Source: Thiodiazotropha sp040507005
GTDB taxonomy: Bacteria > Pseudomonadota > Gammaproteobacteria > Chromatiales > Chromatiaceae
Direction of reading: 5' to 3'
Length of the DNA: 52,425 nucleotides
NCBI GenBank assembly: GCA_040507005.1
Contig: JBEVVS010000010.1
Span: 1-52,425 of the forward strand
The position numbers and the translations under genes were made by a program. Positions within the stretch are counted from its first letter, which is position 1; every line of letters starts with the position of its first letter. The notes below the pieces were generated by a model. The model did not search any database, had not been told where the DNA came from, and was given only the letters and a program-made list of their open reading frames with translations. Below, one piece after another: positions 34,318-44,379 of this stretch.

Positions 34318-35328
34318 ATGCAAACGAAGGTCAGTCCAACCCTTATCGGTCTCTTTGTGCTGCTCTCCCTGGGATTGGCGTTGAGTGCGATTTTTCTTCT
34401 CTCCGAGGGCAGACTCACGCATAAATCCACCCGCTTTATTCTATTCTTTGAGGGCGATGTGAAAGGGCTCCAGGTCGGTTCACCGGTCAATTTTCGAGGC
34501 GTCAGGGTCGGTAAGGTGGAATCGATGTCGATCACCTATTTCAAAGAGAGCCGTGAATTCAGGATTCCCGTCATCATCGGCATCGATGATTCACGGGTCG
34601 GGATCGACGGCGTGCATACAGGCAGTGGCGTATTGGTCGGAATGGATGACCTGATCAGGCAGGGATTGCGGGCGAGACTCAATCTGCAAAGCCTGGTCAC
34701 CGGAAAACTGGAGATAGAGCTCGATTTTCACCCGGACACACCGATTCGCCTGGTCAGCACTCAGTCGGAATATCGGGAGATACCCACGATTCAATCGAGC
34801 ATGGAGCGGATCGCCACCGCCCTGGAGGCGGTACCTTTTGAACGGATCATGAAGCGCCTATCCGGGATCCTGGACAGTATCGATGAGATGGCCGAGAGCG
34901 GTGAGCTGACCCGCATCAGAGACTCCCTGTTGCAGATAACCCAGCGTCTCGACAGCGTCACCGAACAGCTGCATCAAGTAACACCTCAACTCATCGACGG
35001 CAGCACAGGCACCCTGGAGGAAGCCCGGCATATGCTTACCGAGATTACCAGGACAGCAACCCAATCTCAGCAGTTGATCGCTACAACCGAAACCAGGCTG
35101 ACACAGGCGTTTTCCAGTTGGGAGAAGACCATGACCAACGGTGAGGCAACATTTTCCCAATTGGGTGAGGTGGCAGCGTCGGCGGACAAGCTGCTGAGTC
35201 AGGAATCGCCGTTCGTGACTGAAATGACGGTCACCCTGCGTGAGCTGGGAGCGGCGGCAAGATCCATCAGGAATATGTCGGAGTACCTTGAACGCCATCC
35301 TGAAGCCTTGTTGAGGGGGAAACAGTAA
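34318..35328 (+). CDS. mlaD: MCE-domain lipid-binding protein, MlaD-like
   Basis: A 336-residue protein with an N-terminal anchor helix (about 8-30) and one MCE domain (~40-118, ILFFEGDVKGLQVGSPVNFRGVRVGKV). The C-terminal ~200 residues are predicted helical (QITQRLDSVTEQLHQV, SADKLLSQES). MlaD of E. coli is much shorter (about 180 residues); this longer helical tail is like PqiB/Mce proteins that form periplasmic channels or needles. Located between mlaF and the lipoprotein gene, which it overlaps by one base. Confidence 0.85.
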   Translation: MQTKVSPTLIGLFVLLSLGLALSAIFLLSEGRLTHKSTRFILFFEGDVKGLQVGSPVNFRGVRVGKVESMSITYFKESREFRIPVIIGIDDSRVGIDGVHTGSGVLVGMDDLIRQGLRARLNLQSLVTGKLEIELDFHPDTPIRLVSTQSEYREIPTIQSSMERIATALEAVPFERIMKRLSGILDSIDEMAESGELTRIRDSLLQITQRLDSVTEQLHQVTPQLIDGSTGTLEEARHMLTEITRTATQSQQLIATTETRLTQAFSSWEKTMTNGEATFSQLGEVAASADKLLSQESPFVTEMTVTLRELGAAARSIRNMSEYLERHPEALLRGKQ

Positions 35329-35942
35329 TGCGCTCTATCGCCTGTGTACGATCTGCCATATATGCCCTGTGCTTCTCTCTGTTTTTCACGGCTTGTGCCG
35401 GTACCTCGTCCCAGCCGACCCGCTTCTATCGTCTCGACGGTCAGCTGGAGAAGGCACAAACCCTCTCGCTGAAGCCTCAGCCTGGACAACAGCTGGTGGG
35501 TATCGGGCCTATCAGACTGGCCAGTTATCTGGATCGTCCGCAAATCGTCGAGCGCCGGTCTCCCCATCGTTTGGCGCTGAATGAATTTGATCACTGGGCA
35601 GGTTCTCTACAGGAGAACATCGTTCAGGTTATAACCGATCAGTTACGGCAAAGGCTGGATGCTATGCAGGTTATCGCCTACCCATGGGATGGCAGTATAA
35701 GACCCGACTACGAGGTGTTGCTGACCATCAATCGATTTGAGCGTGAGCGTAACCTGGTCTGGCTACAACTGCGCTGGAGCCTTATTCGCCGTAACGATAA
35801 CAAGCTGCTGGAGATGCAGCAGCTGGTCATCCAAGAGCCTACCCAAGCTGGCAGTGTGGAGGCGGGAGTCGCCGCCGCCAATCGGGCCATGGGGCAATTG
35901 GCGGAGCGAATAGCCACCACCATCCTCGCCATGCAGCGGTGA
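35328..35942 (+). CDS. PqiC-like transport auxiliary lipoprotein
   Basis: A 204-residue lipoprotein of the ABC_trans_aux (DUF330/PqiC) family. The lipobox is in FFTACAG (Cys near residue 22). Typical segments are FYRLDGQ, LVGIGPIRLASYLDRPQIV and LNEFDHWAGSLQENI. It probably sits at the outer membrane and receives lipid from the MCE protein. The ATG overlaps the TAA of mlaD. Having a PqiC lipoprotein rather than an MlaC carrier makes the operon a hybrid of Mla and Pqi types. Confidence 0.85.
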   Translation: MRSIACVRSAIYALCFSLFFTACAGTSSQPTRFYRLDGQLEKAQTLSLKPQPGQQLVGIGPIRLASYLDRPQIVERRSPHRLALNEFDHWAGSLQENIVQVITDQLRQRLDAMQVIAYPWDGSIRPDYEVLLTINRFERERNLVWLQLRWSLIRRNDNKLLEMQQLVIQEPTQAGSVEAGVAAANRAMGQLAERIATTILAMQR

Positions 35943-35994
35943 TCTTTTCGCTGCCCAAGCTGCGAGCGCCAACCCTTTCCCTATGCCCACTGGC

Positions 35995-36771
35995 CTACTG
36001 GTTTGCGGGCTTGGGTTGCAGTTGCTGGGACTGGGTCGGCGGAATAATGGTCGGCACCGGTATCGGCGTTTCGATGGGTTCGGGTTGCGGTGGCTGATAG
36101 CGTTCAGCGGTGGCCAATATACCAAGCACCGGATGGTCGATGTAATAGAGCTTGCCGCTGCGCATGCGTCTGCTCTCCTGCAGGCGATAGTGCCTGTAGC
36201 GCGGCGCAAAACCAAAGTTGTCACCAGCCGCTTGCGGATCGCTGCCGCTGGCAAGCTTGTGCAGGGCGATATCCGCATTCAAATGGAGATAGCGTTTAAC
36301 ACTGAATTTCAGGCTGCCCTCGAGTTTCGGAAGATTAACATCGCTAGCCTTTGCGCCATCGGCCGGTAACAGTGAAAAGAAGACCTGTTTGGCCTTCTCG
36401 GGACTCATTACCGGCTGACGCCATGCGACATGGTAGAGGGGGCGATAATCCCGGGACCTGCGCATTTGACCCCAGGCATCGTTCAGGGATCTCTCCTCGG
36501 CAGGCAAGGCACGAAAGGCGATAGGTTTATTCCCCTTTAGGTGTTGTCCCTTGGTGAACCACGCTGCACCGCTTGACGGGGGCCTGCCTGGATCATTGGA
36601 CCAGCTTTCCGTGGATCCTGCGCCTGGCGCAATGCGTTCGAAGACGAGTACTTCAAATTGATACCAGACAGGGGCGTTGTCTCTGTTCTCATCCGCAGCC
36701 TGCAGCACTAATGGTTGTAGGAGGAGTGTGCCTATCAGCAGGGTAGTTAACTTATGTCGGAACCGTATCAT
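35995..36771 (-). CDS. csiV: CsiV family protein
   Basis: A 258-residue periplasmic protein with a signal peptide (cleavage after VLQA, about residue 25). WYQFEVLVFERI, YRPLYHVAWRQPV and the C-terminal RRMRSGKLYYIDHPVLGILA match the CsiV family, first described in Vibrio as a peptidoglycan-binding protein needed for growth with certain D-amino acids. The tail is proline-rich. It lies 117 bases downstream of mfd on the same strand; CsiV genes are commonly next to mfd. Confidence 0.82.
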   Translation of the reverse strand: MIRFRHKLTTLLIGTLLLQPLVLQAADENRDNAPVWYQFEVLVFERIAPGAGSTESWSNDPGRPPSSGAAWFTKGQHLKGNKPIAFRALPAEERSLNDAWGQMRRSRDYRPLYHVAWRQPVMSPEKAKQVFFSLLPADGAKASDVNLPKLEGSLKFSVKRYLHLNADIALHKLASGSDPQAAGDNFGFAPRYRHYRLQESRRMRSGKLYYIDHPVLGILATAERYQPPQPEPIETPIPVPTIIPPTQSQQLQPKPANQ

Positions 36772-36888
36772 CTGTTAAACCTTGTTAACCCATTCTTGTC
36801 GTTCGCCCTATTATACAACTCCTCTGACACAGAAGAGTGTCCCAGTAACGGTTTCTGGACGGCGCCCTGAAACGGCCGGCGGGCGGTT

Positions 36889-39800
36889 TCAGTCTATCAG
36901 GCTGTCCAGCAGGGCGTGTATTTTTTTCACTCTTCCAGCGGAAACTTCCAGGTCCGCCAGGTAGCGAAGCTTATCACTGCCATCCATCTTGTAGGTATTG
37001 GGGCGGCTCTGAATCAGACCGATCAACTTGGCAGGATCGAGTTTTGGATGCTCATCAAACAGCAAGCGTGCCCCTTTTGGACCGGCTTCGATCTTACGGA
37101 TGCCCAGTGGATGGGCGCGCAGCTTCAGCTCGGTGATGGCAAACAGATTTTTCGTCGCCTCCGGCAACAGACCGAAGCGATCGATCATCTCCACCTGCAG
37201 ATCCCGCAACTCGGTCTCATCCTTGGCGCTGGCAATGCGCTTGTAGAGGACCAGGCGGGAGTGGACATCGGGAAGATAGTCCTCCGGCAGCAGGGCCGGG
37301 ATGTTGAGTTCGATCTCGGTGCCGTGGTCCAGGGGTCTGTCCAGCTCCGGTTGTCGGCCGGCCTTCAGGGCGGCGACCGCCCGATCGAGGAGCTCGGTGT
37401 AGAGTGAAAAACCGATCTCCTGGATCTGGCCGCTCTGCTCTTCCCCCAATAACTCTCCGGCGCCGCGGATCTCCAGGTCATGGGTCGAAAGGGTAAATCC
37501 GGCACCAAGATCTTCAAGAGATTCAATGGCTTCAAGGCGTTTTTTCGCGTCTGCCGTCATGCTTCCAGGCGGAGGTGTGAGCAGATAGGCATAGGCCCGA
37601 TGATGGGAGCGGCCAACCCGACCACGTATCTGATGCAGTTGCGCCAGGCCCAATTTATCCGCCCGGTTGATGAGTATGGTATTGGCACTGGGTACGTCGA
37701 TGCCGCTCTCTACGATGGTGGTGCAGACCAGCAGGCTGAAGCGTTGGTGATAGAAATCCCGCATGATCCCTTCCAGTTCCCGCTCACGCATCTGACCGTG
37801 GGCTACTTGGAGGCGTATACCCGGCAGCAGGGATTCGAGTCGCTCAGCCATATTCTCGATAGTGCTGACCTCATTGTGCAGGAAATAGATCTGACCACCG
37901 CGTTTCAACTCTCGCTGGCAGGCCTCGACGATGAGGCTGTCGTTCCATTGGCTGACAAAGGTCTTGACCGGGTGGCGCAGGGCCGGCGGGGTAGCGATGA
38001 TGGAGAGATCGCGCATCCCCGACATGGCCATATTCAGGGTGCGGGGGATGGGGGTGGCGGTGAGGGTCAGCAGGTCCACTTCACTGCGCAGGGCCTTGAG
38101 CTTCTCTTTATGGCGGACACCGAAACGGTGCTCCTCATCGATGATCACCAATCCCAGGTTTTTGAACTTAAGCGCCGGGGAGAGGAGTTTGTGGGTGCCC
38201 ACAACAATATCGATGGTTCCATCCTGCAGACCGTCGATCACCTTTTGCTGCTGTTTGCCGGTACGGAAACGGGACAGGCTCTCCACCTTCACCGGCCAGT
38301 CTGCGAATCGATCGGCGAAGTTCTGATAGTGCTGTTGGGCCAGCAAGGTGGTGGGTACCAGTACGGCAACCTGTTTGTTGCCCTGGGTCGCCATGAATGC
38401 GGCACGCATCGCGACTTCGGTCTTGCCGAATCCCACGTCGCCGCACACCACCCGGTCCATGGGCTGGTGCGAAACCATGTCTTGCAATACCGCATCGATG
38501 GTCTGGAACTGGTCCGGCGTCTCTTCGAATTCAAAGGAGGCCGCGAAGGACTGATACTCGTCGTCCGGTGCGGGAAAGGCCACCCCCTGTCGGGCGGCGC
38601 GCCGGGCATAGATCTCCAGCAGCTCCGCGGCAACGTCACGAATCTGCTTGGCCGCTTTACGCTTGGTCTTTTCCCACTGGTCTCCCCCTAAGCGGTGCAG
38701 CGGCGCATGTTCCGGTGAGGCCCCCGCGTAACGGCTGATCAGGTGCAGGGAGGCCACCGGCACGTAGAGCTTGTCACCCCGGGCATACTCCAGGGTGAGA
38801 AACTCGGTCTCCATACCGCCCACATTGAGGGTCTGCAGACCGAGATAGCGACCCACCCCATGATCTTCATGCACCACCGGGGCGCCCATGTGCAGTTCGG
38901 TGAGATTGCGTACGATCTGATCCGGGTCCTGACTGACCTTGCGCCGTCGTCTCTCCTGGCGTACCCGCTCCCCATAGAGCTGGGTCTCGGTGATCAGGGC
39001 AATGCCCTTATCCTCCAACCACAATCCCTGCTCCAGCGGCGCCACACACAGGCCGATGCTGATATCACTGTCGATGAACCTATCCCAGCTCTCAACCACC
39101 ACGGGATCGATATGCAGATCCCGTAAGGTACCCAGCAGCATCTCCCGTCGACCGGCGCCTTCGGCGATGAACAGCACCCGCATCGGCCTGCTTGCGAGAA
39201 AGCCCTTCAGGGCAGAGGCTGGGTCCTTGGTGCGGGCCTGGAACGCCACTGGGGGAGGCAGTTGGGTATTGAAATTAACCGCGGCGGCATAGCCTTTGGT
39301 GCGGGTCGCTAGCTTGTGATAGCCAAGGGCGATGGAGTTACCCTGTTTTAACCGTGAGACCAGTTCATCCGCCCCCAGATAGAGCTGACTCGGTGCCAAG
39401 ATCGGACGCTCAATATCGTGCCGGCGTGCTTCATAGCGTTCCTCCACATCTTTGAAAAAGGCGGCGGCCTGGTCTCTCACCGCTTCAAGTTCCAACACCA
39501 TATGTTGCCGCGGGAGGTAGTCGAAGAGGGTCTGGGTCTGTTCGAAGAAGAGTGGCAGATAGTATTCAAGGCCGCTTGGTATGCGGCCGTCCGAGACATC
39601 CTGATAGATCAGGCTCTGTTGCAGATCCCCTTCGAAACTGGCGCGATAGTTGCGGCGAAATCGATTGATACCCGCCTCGTCCATGGGGAACTCCCTGGCA
39701 GGTAGCATTTCGATCCGAGGGAGCTTATCCCTGGAGCGCTGGCTCTCCGGATCGAAGATGCGAATGCTATCCACCTCGTCGTCGAACAGATCGATGCGGT

Positions 39801-40368
39801 AGGGGTGCTGACTGCCCATGGGGTAGATATCGAGGAGGGATCCCCGCACAGCGAATTCACCGTGGGAGAAGACCTGAGAGACACACTGATAACCGGCGAA
39901 CTCAAGATGTCGCCGGGTCTCATCCAGATCGATCCGTTGTCCGCATTCGACAATCAGGCAATGGCTATCCAAAAAGCCCCCTGGTGCCAGACGCTGCATC
40001 AGGGTTGAAACGGGTGTGATGAGGACGCCCCGCTGCATCTGCGGCAAGCGGTAGAGGGTCAACAGACGCTGGGAGATCAACTCCGGCAATGGGGAGAAGA
40101 GGTCGTAGGGCAGGGTCTCCCAATCCGGGAAATTGATGACTGGCACTTCATCAGCAGCGAGAAAGAAGCCCAATTCACGCTCCAGCCGGTTCGCCGACTG
40201 CATATCATGGGTCACCACCAGCAACAGTCCCTGATAGGCGCTGGCTGCGTTGGCGATCGCCAATGCGGCGCTACAGCCATGCAGACCACCCCATTGCAGT
40301 CGCTCATCGACGCTCTGAGGCAGTTGGGGATTGAATGGTGTGAGCAATTGCTCGGATTGTTCAGACAT
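36889..40368 (-). CDS. mfd: Transcription-repair coupling factor Mfd
   Basis: A 1159-residue Mfd, normal length. Residues 1 to ~350 are the UvrB-homology part, ~480-550 the RNA-polymerase-interacting domain (VHEDHGVGRYLGLQTL), ~610-970 the RecG-like translocase (Walker A VCGDVGFGKTEVAMRAAF, DEEHRFGVRHKEKL, TATPIPRTLNMAM) and ~1010-1110 the TRCF domain. It removes stalled RNA polymerase and recruits UvrA. It is divergent from the LVIVD lipoprotein gene. Confidence 0.96.
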   Translation of the reverse strand: MSEQSEQLLTPFNPQLPQSVDERLQWGGLHGCSAALAIANAASAYQGLLLVVTHDMQSANRLERELGFFLAADEVPVINFPDWETLPYDLFSPLPELISQRLLTLYRLPQMQRGVLITPVSTLMQRLAPGGFLDSHCLIVECGQRIDLDETRRHLEFAGYQCVSQVFSHGEFAVRGSLLDIYPMGSQHPYRIDLFDDEVDSIRIFDPESQRSRDKLPRIEMLPAREFPMDEAGINRFRRNYRASFEGDLQQSLIYQDVSDGRIPSGLEYYLPLFFEQTQTLFDYLPRQHMVLELEAVRDQAAAFFKDVEERYEARRHDIERPILAPSQLYLGADELVSRLKQGNSIALGYHKLATRTKGYAAAVNFNTQLPPPVAFQARTKDPASALKGFLASRPMRVLFIAEGAGRREMLLGTLRDLHIDPVVVESWDRFIDSDISIGLCVAPLEQGLWLEDKGIALITETQLYGERVRQERRRRKVSQDPDQIVRNLTELHMGAPVVHEDHGVGRYLGLQTLNVGGMETEFLTLEYARGDKLYVPVASLHLISRYAGASPEHAPLHRLGGDQWEKTKRKAAKQIRDVAAELLEIYARRAARQGVAFPAPDDEYQSFAASFEFEETPDQFQTIDAVLQDMVSHQPMDRVVCGDVGFGKTEVAMRAAFMATQGNKQVAVLVPTTLLAQQHYQNFADRFADWPVKVESLSRFRTGKQQQKVIDGLQDGTIDIVVGTHKLLSPALKFKNLGLVIIDEEHRFGVRHKEKLKALRSEVDLLTLTATPIPRTLNMAMSGMRDLSIIATPPALRHPVKTFVSQWNDSLIVEACQRELKRGGQIYFLHNEVSTIENMAERLESLLPGIRLQVAHGQMRERELEGIMRDFYHQRFSLLVCTTIVESGIDVPSANTILINRADKLGLAQLHQIRGRVGRSHHRAYAYLLTPPPGSMTADAKKRLEAIESLEDLGAGFTLSTHDLEIRGAGELLGEEQSGQIQEIGFSLYTELLDRAVAALKAGRQPELDRPLDHGTEIELNIPALLPEDYLPDVHSRLVLYKRIASAKDETELRDLQVEMIDRFGLLPEATKNLFAITELKLRAHPLGIRKIEAGPKGARLLFDEHPKLDPAKLIGLIQSRPNTYKMDGSDKLRYLADLEVSAGRVKKIHALLDSLID

Positions 40369-40497
40369 TTAACAAGGGAGTTGGGATCTAGTTAAAAAAA
40401 GCAGGCGATTCTCTCACAATATAGTGTGCCTCGGCTATGTATTGTGAGATATTCTCAGGATTGAATATAGGGATTGTCTCAATGGAGTAGATCAGGG

Positions 40498-43149
40498 ATG
40501 AGTTTCATGCCTCAATTATCGGTCATCTATCTCTTTCTTTCATTGATCCTCATGGGTTGCGGGGGCGGCGGCGACTCCTCCAGTGGTGTCCAAAGCGACG
40601 ATCTGACTGGCGATTCCGCCTCGTTTAAGAGTCAGGCTCTGTTGGGTCCAGTGGTGGAAGCAAGGGTGGAGATCTACGCTGCCACAGACCTCAGCGCAGG
40701 CCTGTTGTGTAATGGGATGACTGTCGATAGCACAGATCTCGATGAGGCGGGATTGATCAATATACCCAACAGCTGCGTGAATGAGAATGGACTCTATCTG
40801 CTGCTGGTCAGCGGCGGCTGGGATATCGATGCCGATGACGATGGTGTTATCGATGCTTCGCCTACCGAGGTCAGAGGCAGATTTCATGCCTTGATTACGG
40901 GAAGACAGTTACGGGCCGGCTCTGCCAAGGCGACTGCCTTGACCGAGGCCGCCTATCAGCATGTGCGCTACCTGTTGGCGGCGGGGGCGAGTCAGGCTGA
41001 GATACTTCAGGCCCTCGATTACAGCGCGACCCGTCTGTTGAAGCAGGATCTGAATGGCGATGGAATTATCGACCATCAGGACCTCGTCATCTGGCATCCC
41101 CGTCTCGATCGTGACAGCTTCCGGCCGAGTCTGGAGCGGTTGGAAGAGTTGACAAACTCTATCCATGTGGACAGTTCGACAACCTTCAGCTCGCTCCGGC
41201 TGCACGATGCCGTATCACCCAATCTCAATGTAATAGCAGGCCTGAGTGACGCCGACAGGTTGTTGATCAATGGATCCCACCTCTATGTGGCAAGCAGTTA
41301 TGGCTTGCACGCTGTCGACATCAGCGATGTGGATGGGGCACGGCTCATCTCAAGCGGTTCCTACACCGATCTCGATCGAACCACCAGGATGAGGATGGAG
41401 GGGGACCGACTCTATATCGAACACAATTCTCTTTACACGACCGATAGTGGCGTGGAGACCTTTGATCTCTCCAACCCCGCGGCCCCTGAGGCCGTGTTGG
41501 ATGAAACCTACCTCCCCAGCGATTACCTCATCAATCGCTATACCATCGCCGGCGACCATGCCTACGTCGGGATGCACCAACTACACAATCCGAATGACCC
41601 GGCGAATAGTTATTATGAGTTTCGTCTCGATATCATCGATATCTCAACCCCGGGAAGTCCCAGGGTGGCTTCATCCATTGCCTTCGATTCGTTCATCTCC
41701 GAGACGGTGGTAGAGGGCGACAGGCTCTATGTGGGCACCGGACTGGGGCCCTATCTCGAGGATGGCCGGTTGACGGTTTTCGATATCAGCGATGTTACCG
41801 CCCCCAGATTGATCAACTTTGTGGTGCTGGGCAGTCTGGAAGAGCTGAGCATAGTGGATGACTATGCCTATGCCATCACCAGATCGGAAAACTCAGGATC
41901 CGCACTCCAGGTGGTCTCGGTCTTCTCCCTCGACCGTGAAAGCGGGGCCCGGCTGATCGGCTCCCTGCAGACGGAGCATGAGATTTGGCAAAAGAAGCAG
42001 CTCTACATGGCAACGGCCGACAGGGGTTACATGGCGACACCGGACGGGATCGCCGTGATCGATTTCCTGGACCGGACCAGGCCGCAGGTCACAAACCGCA
42101 TTACCACCAACGGGGCCACTGCCGGCCTGGCGCTGTCGGGGGGCACCCTGTTTGCCGCGGTGGATAATTACGGTGTGCAGTCGTTTGATATTTCCAACAT
42201 CTCCACTGATCCAAGCCCGGGGATTATCGATAGCATAGCCATCGCCGGTATCTTTGAATTTGGCCCGCCCCAGGGGAGCCAGATATACGCCATCTCATCC
42301 AACGATACCGATACCTCGTCCGGACTCTTCAGGATAGATCTCTCCGACTCCCAATCGCCGATCATATCCACCAGTGGCACGTTACCGGGGGTGTATCGCA
42401 ATCTGAGGCTGGCTGACAACACCCTCTATGTGACCGATCCGTTCAGTGGACTAACCCTCTTCGACATCTCAAATCCCCAATCCATCGACTTTCATTCGAC
42501 CTATATCGACGAGGATGCATTTTACACTTCGGCCTTTGGCATCCAGGGTGATGTGGGGGTATTAGGCGGGGTTCCGGACTTTCTCGGTCCTGTGCCAAAC
42601 TGGAACCTGTTATCCCTGGATCTGAGTCAAGCAATGGACCCGCTAACCTTGAGCAGGACCTCGCTGCCCGATCAACCCGACCATATCGCCATGGATGGAG
42701 ACCTGGTCTTCGTCTCCACCTACACGGAGCTGGTGATCTATCGCAAGCAGGCTTCCGGCGCGCTCTCCTGGCTTGGCGCCCTGAGTTTTGGCACCGATTC
42801 CCAACCCCGCAAACTCATCCCCAGGGAGGGTTATGCCTACGTTATATACGGGAGCGGTCTGTTAGGTATACTCGATATCAGCGATCCCGGCCAACCCAGG
42901 GAGATATCGGTCATAGAGACCCCGGGCCAGGTGGCGGACATCACCCTGTCGGGAGATCTGCTGTTTATCGCCTGTAATACGGCCGGTCTCCAGGTCGTGG
43001 ATGTGACAGATCCCGGTGCGCCAGGTTTTGTGGGCAACCTTCCCACCCAATCTCCCGCAGAGGCGGTGATGGTGATGAATGATCGGGTCTATGTTGCGAC
43101 CACAGAGAATATTGTCATAACTCAACTGCCGGTGATCGATGTCCCCTAG
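40498..43149 (+). CDS. LVIVD-repeat beta-propeller lipoprotein with EF-hand-like motifs
   Basis: An 883-residue lipoprotein: lipobox LMGC at Cys21, then a polar glycine/serine stretch. Two calcium-binding-like loops lie at ~109-120 (DIDADDDGVIDA) and ~184-195 (DLNGDGIIDHQD, dockerin-like). From ~240 to the end there are about ten LVIVD-type repeats, seen as VDISDVDGARLI, FDLSNPAAPEAV, FDISDVTAPRLI, LDISDPGQPREI and VDVTDPGAPGFV. LVIVD repeats make beta-propellers in exported proteins of unknown role. The ATG at 40498 has GGAG about 10 bases upstream; ATG 40507 is possible. It is likely at the cell surface. Confidence 0.78.
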   Translation: MSFMPQLSVIYLFLSLILMGCGGGGDSSSGVQSDDLTGDSASFKSQALLGPVVEARVEIYAATDLSAGLLCNGMTVDSTDLDEAGLINIPNSCVNENGLYLLLVSGGWDIDADDDGVIDASPTEVRGRFHALITGRQLRAGSAKATALTEAAYQHVRYLLAAGASQAEILQALDYSATRLLKQDLNGDGIIDHQDLVIWHPRLDRDSFRPSLERLEELTNSIHVDSSTTFSSLRLHDAVSPNLNVIAGLSDADRLLINGSHLYVASSYGLHAVDISDVDGARLISSGSYTDLDRTTRMRMEGDRLYIEHNSLYTTDSGVETFDLSNPAAPEAVLDETYLPSDYLINRYTIAGDHAYVGMHQLHNPNDPANSYYEFRLDIIDISTPGSPRVASSIAFDSFISETVVEGDRLYVGTGLGPYLEDGRLTVFDISDVTAPRLINFVVLGSLEELSIVDDYAYAITRSENSGSALQVVSVFSLDRESGARLIGSLQTEHEIWQKKQLYMATADRGYMATPDGIAVIDFLDRTRPQVTNRITTNGATAGLALSGGTLFAAVDNYGVQSFDISNISTDPSPGIIDSIAIAGIFEFGPPQGSQIYAISSNDTDTSSGLFRIDLSDSQSPIISTSGTLPGVYRNLRLADNTLYVTDPFSGLTLFDISNPQSIDFHSTYIDEDAFYTSAFGIQGDVGVLGGVPDFLGPVPNWNLLSLDLSQAMDPLTLSRTSLPDQPDHIAMDGDLVFVSTYTELVIYRKQASGALSWLGALSFGTDSQPRKLIPREGYAYVIYGSGLLGILDISDPGQPREISVIETPGQVADITLSGDLLFIACNTAGLQVVDVTDPGAPGFVGNLPTQSPAEAVMVMNDRVYVATTENIVITQLPVIDVP

Positions 43150-43271
43150 CTGTTATCCAGGGGTTCCAGACGGGGGAAATCCCTGATTTATCATGGTTTG
43201 GAAGATGGTTGAGTCCTTATCAGGAATCTGTATTCTGGTCCCATGACTGAATAGATCATTGAGGGAAAGCG

Positions 43272-44348
43272 TTGAACAAATCCATCGCTATGCTGGCGGC
43301 TCTACTGCTGGCACTGCCGCCCGACCATCTTCCCGCAAGCGAACAGGCCATCCAACAACTCCTCTCCCAGGGGAGCTGTCAAGGGTGTGACCTCAGGCAG
43401 GCCGACCTGCGGATGCAGGATCTGAGCGGTGCCGATCTGAGGGGTGCGCAACTCGATGGCGCCATGTTCTACCAGACCGATCTAAGGGAGGCCCGGCTGG
43501 AGGGTGCCAGTCTCAAGGGGGCGAGCTTTGCACGAGCCAATCTGCAGGGTGCATCCATGCAGGGACTCGATCTCTCACGGGGCAGGTTCAGCCGAGCAAA
43601 CCTGAGTCATGGGGATCTCAGTGATGTCAATCTGAATCAGGCCAATCTGACAGGTGCGGACCTTAGCGGAGCCACCCTGAGCGGGGCGAATCTTGTCTCT
43701 GCCCTGTTATCCGGTAGCCGTCTGGACGGCGCCACCCTGAACGGGGCGGCGCTAGATAGTGCCAACCTGCGCGGGCTTGATCTGAGCCAAACCAAGGACC
43801 TCTCAGAGACCAGTTTCAAGGGCGCCGATCTGCGTCAGACAAGACTATCGGGGCTCGATCTACAGGGTGTGGATTTCACCAATGCCAGAATGCTGAATGC
43901 CGATCTGAGCGGCGCCAACCTGAGACACGCCCGGTTCGTGGATGCGGAACTGAAGAAGGTGGCGTTTGTTGATGCTGACCTGCAGCATGCCAACTTCCGG
44001 GGAGCGAGAATGCATGGGGTTAAACTCATCGGCGCGAAACTTCAAGGGGTGGTGCTGCAGGGTGTGGAACTGAGTGGCAATCTGATCGGGGTGGATTTCG
44101 CCAATGCGAGAATTTCCCGGGTGAGATTCAATGGGGCCAACCTAAAGGAGGCGAGTTTTAAATCGGCACAGCTGGAGTTTGCCGATTTCGAGGGCGCAAA
44201 TCTCTACGCCGCCGATTTCACCGATGCCAGCCTGCATCGCTGCAACCTGCGCAAGGCGAATCTGCGCAACACCCTGTTCAATGGTGTCGATCTGACAGGT
44301 AACTTACTTGACGGCGCAATGGGTCTGAAACAAAACCACCCGCAGTAG
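43272..44348 (+). CDS. Exported pentapeptide-repeat protein
   Basis: A 358-residue protein with a signal peptide (cleavage near residue 23, PAS-EQ), then a SCQGCDL motif, then almost unbroken A(D/N)LxG-type pentapeptide repeats to the C-terminus, which would form a right-handed quadrilateral beta-helix. The TTG start is preceded by GAGGGAAAG at good spacing. Because it is exported it is not expected to act on DNA gyrase as Qnr proteins do. It lies 122 bases after the LVIVD lipoprotein gene; a shared function is possible but not shown. Confidence 0.82.
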   Translation: MNKSIAMLAALLLALPPDHLPASEQAIQQLLSQGSCQGCDLRQADLRMQDLSGADLRGAQLDGAMFYQTDLREARLEGASLKGASFARANLQGASMQGLDLSRGRFSRANLSHGDLSDVNLNQANLTGADLSGATLSGANLVSALLSGSRLDGATLNGAALDSANLRGLDLSQTKDLSETSFKGADLRQTRLSGLDLQGVDFTNARMLNADLSGANLRHARFVDAELKKVAFVDADLQHANFRGARMHGVKLIGAKLQGVVLQGVELSGNLIGVDFANARISRVRFNGANLKEASFKSAQLEFADFEGANLYAADFTDASLHRCNLRKANLRNTLFNGVDLTGNLLDGAMGLKQNHPQ

Positions 44349-44379
44349 TACGGCCTGGTTTTATTGGCTCAGGAAAGGA

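Noticed and set aside
37480..38691. 403-codon open frame on the plus strand
   Set aside because: It lies wholly antisense to mfd, whose domains are intact; it is a shadow frame with no family match.
43272..44348. Pentapeptide protein as a Qnr-like gyrase protector
   Set aside because: It has an N-terminal signal peptide and is much longer than Qnr; it should be outside the cytoplasm.
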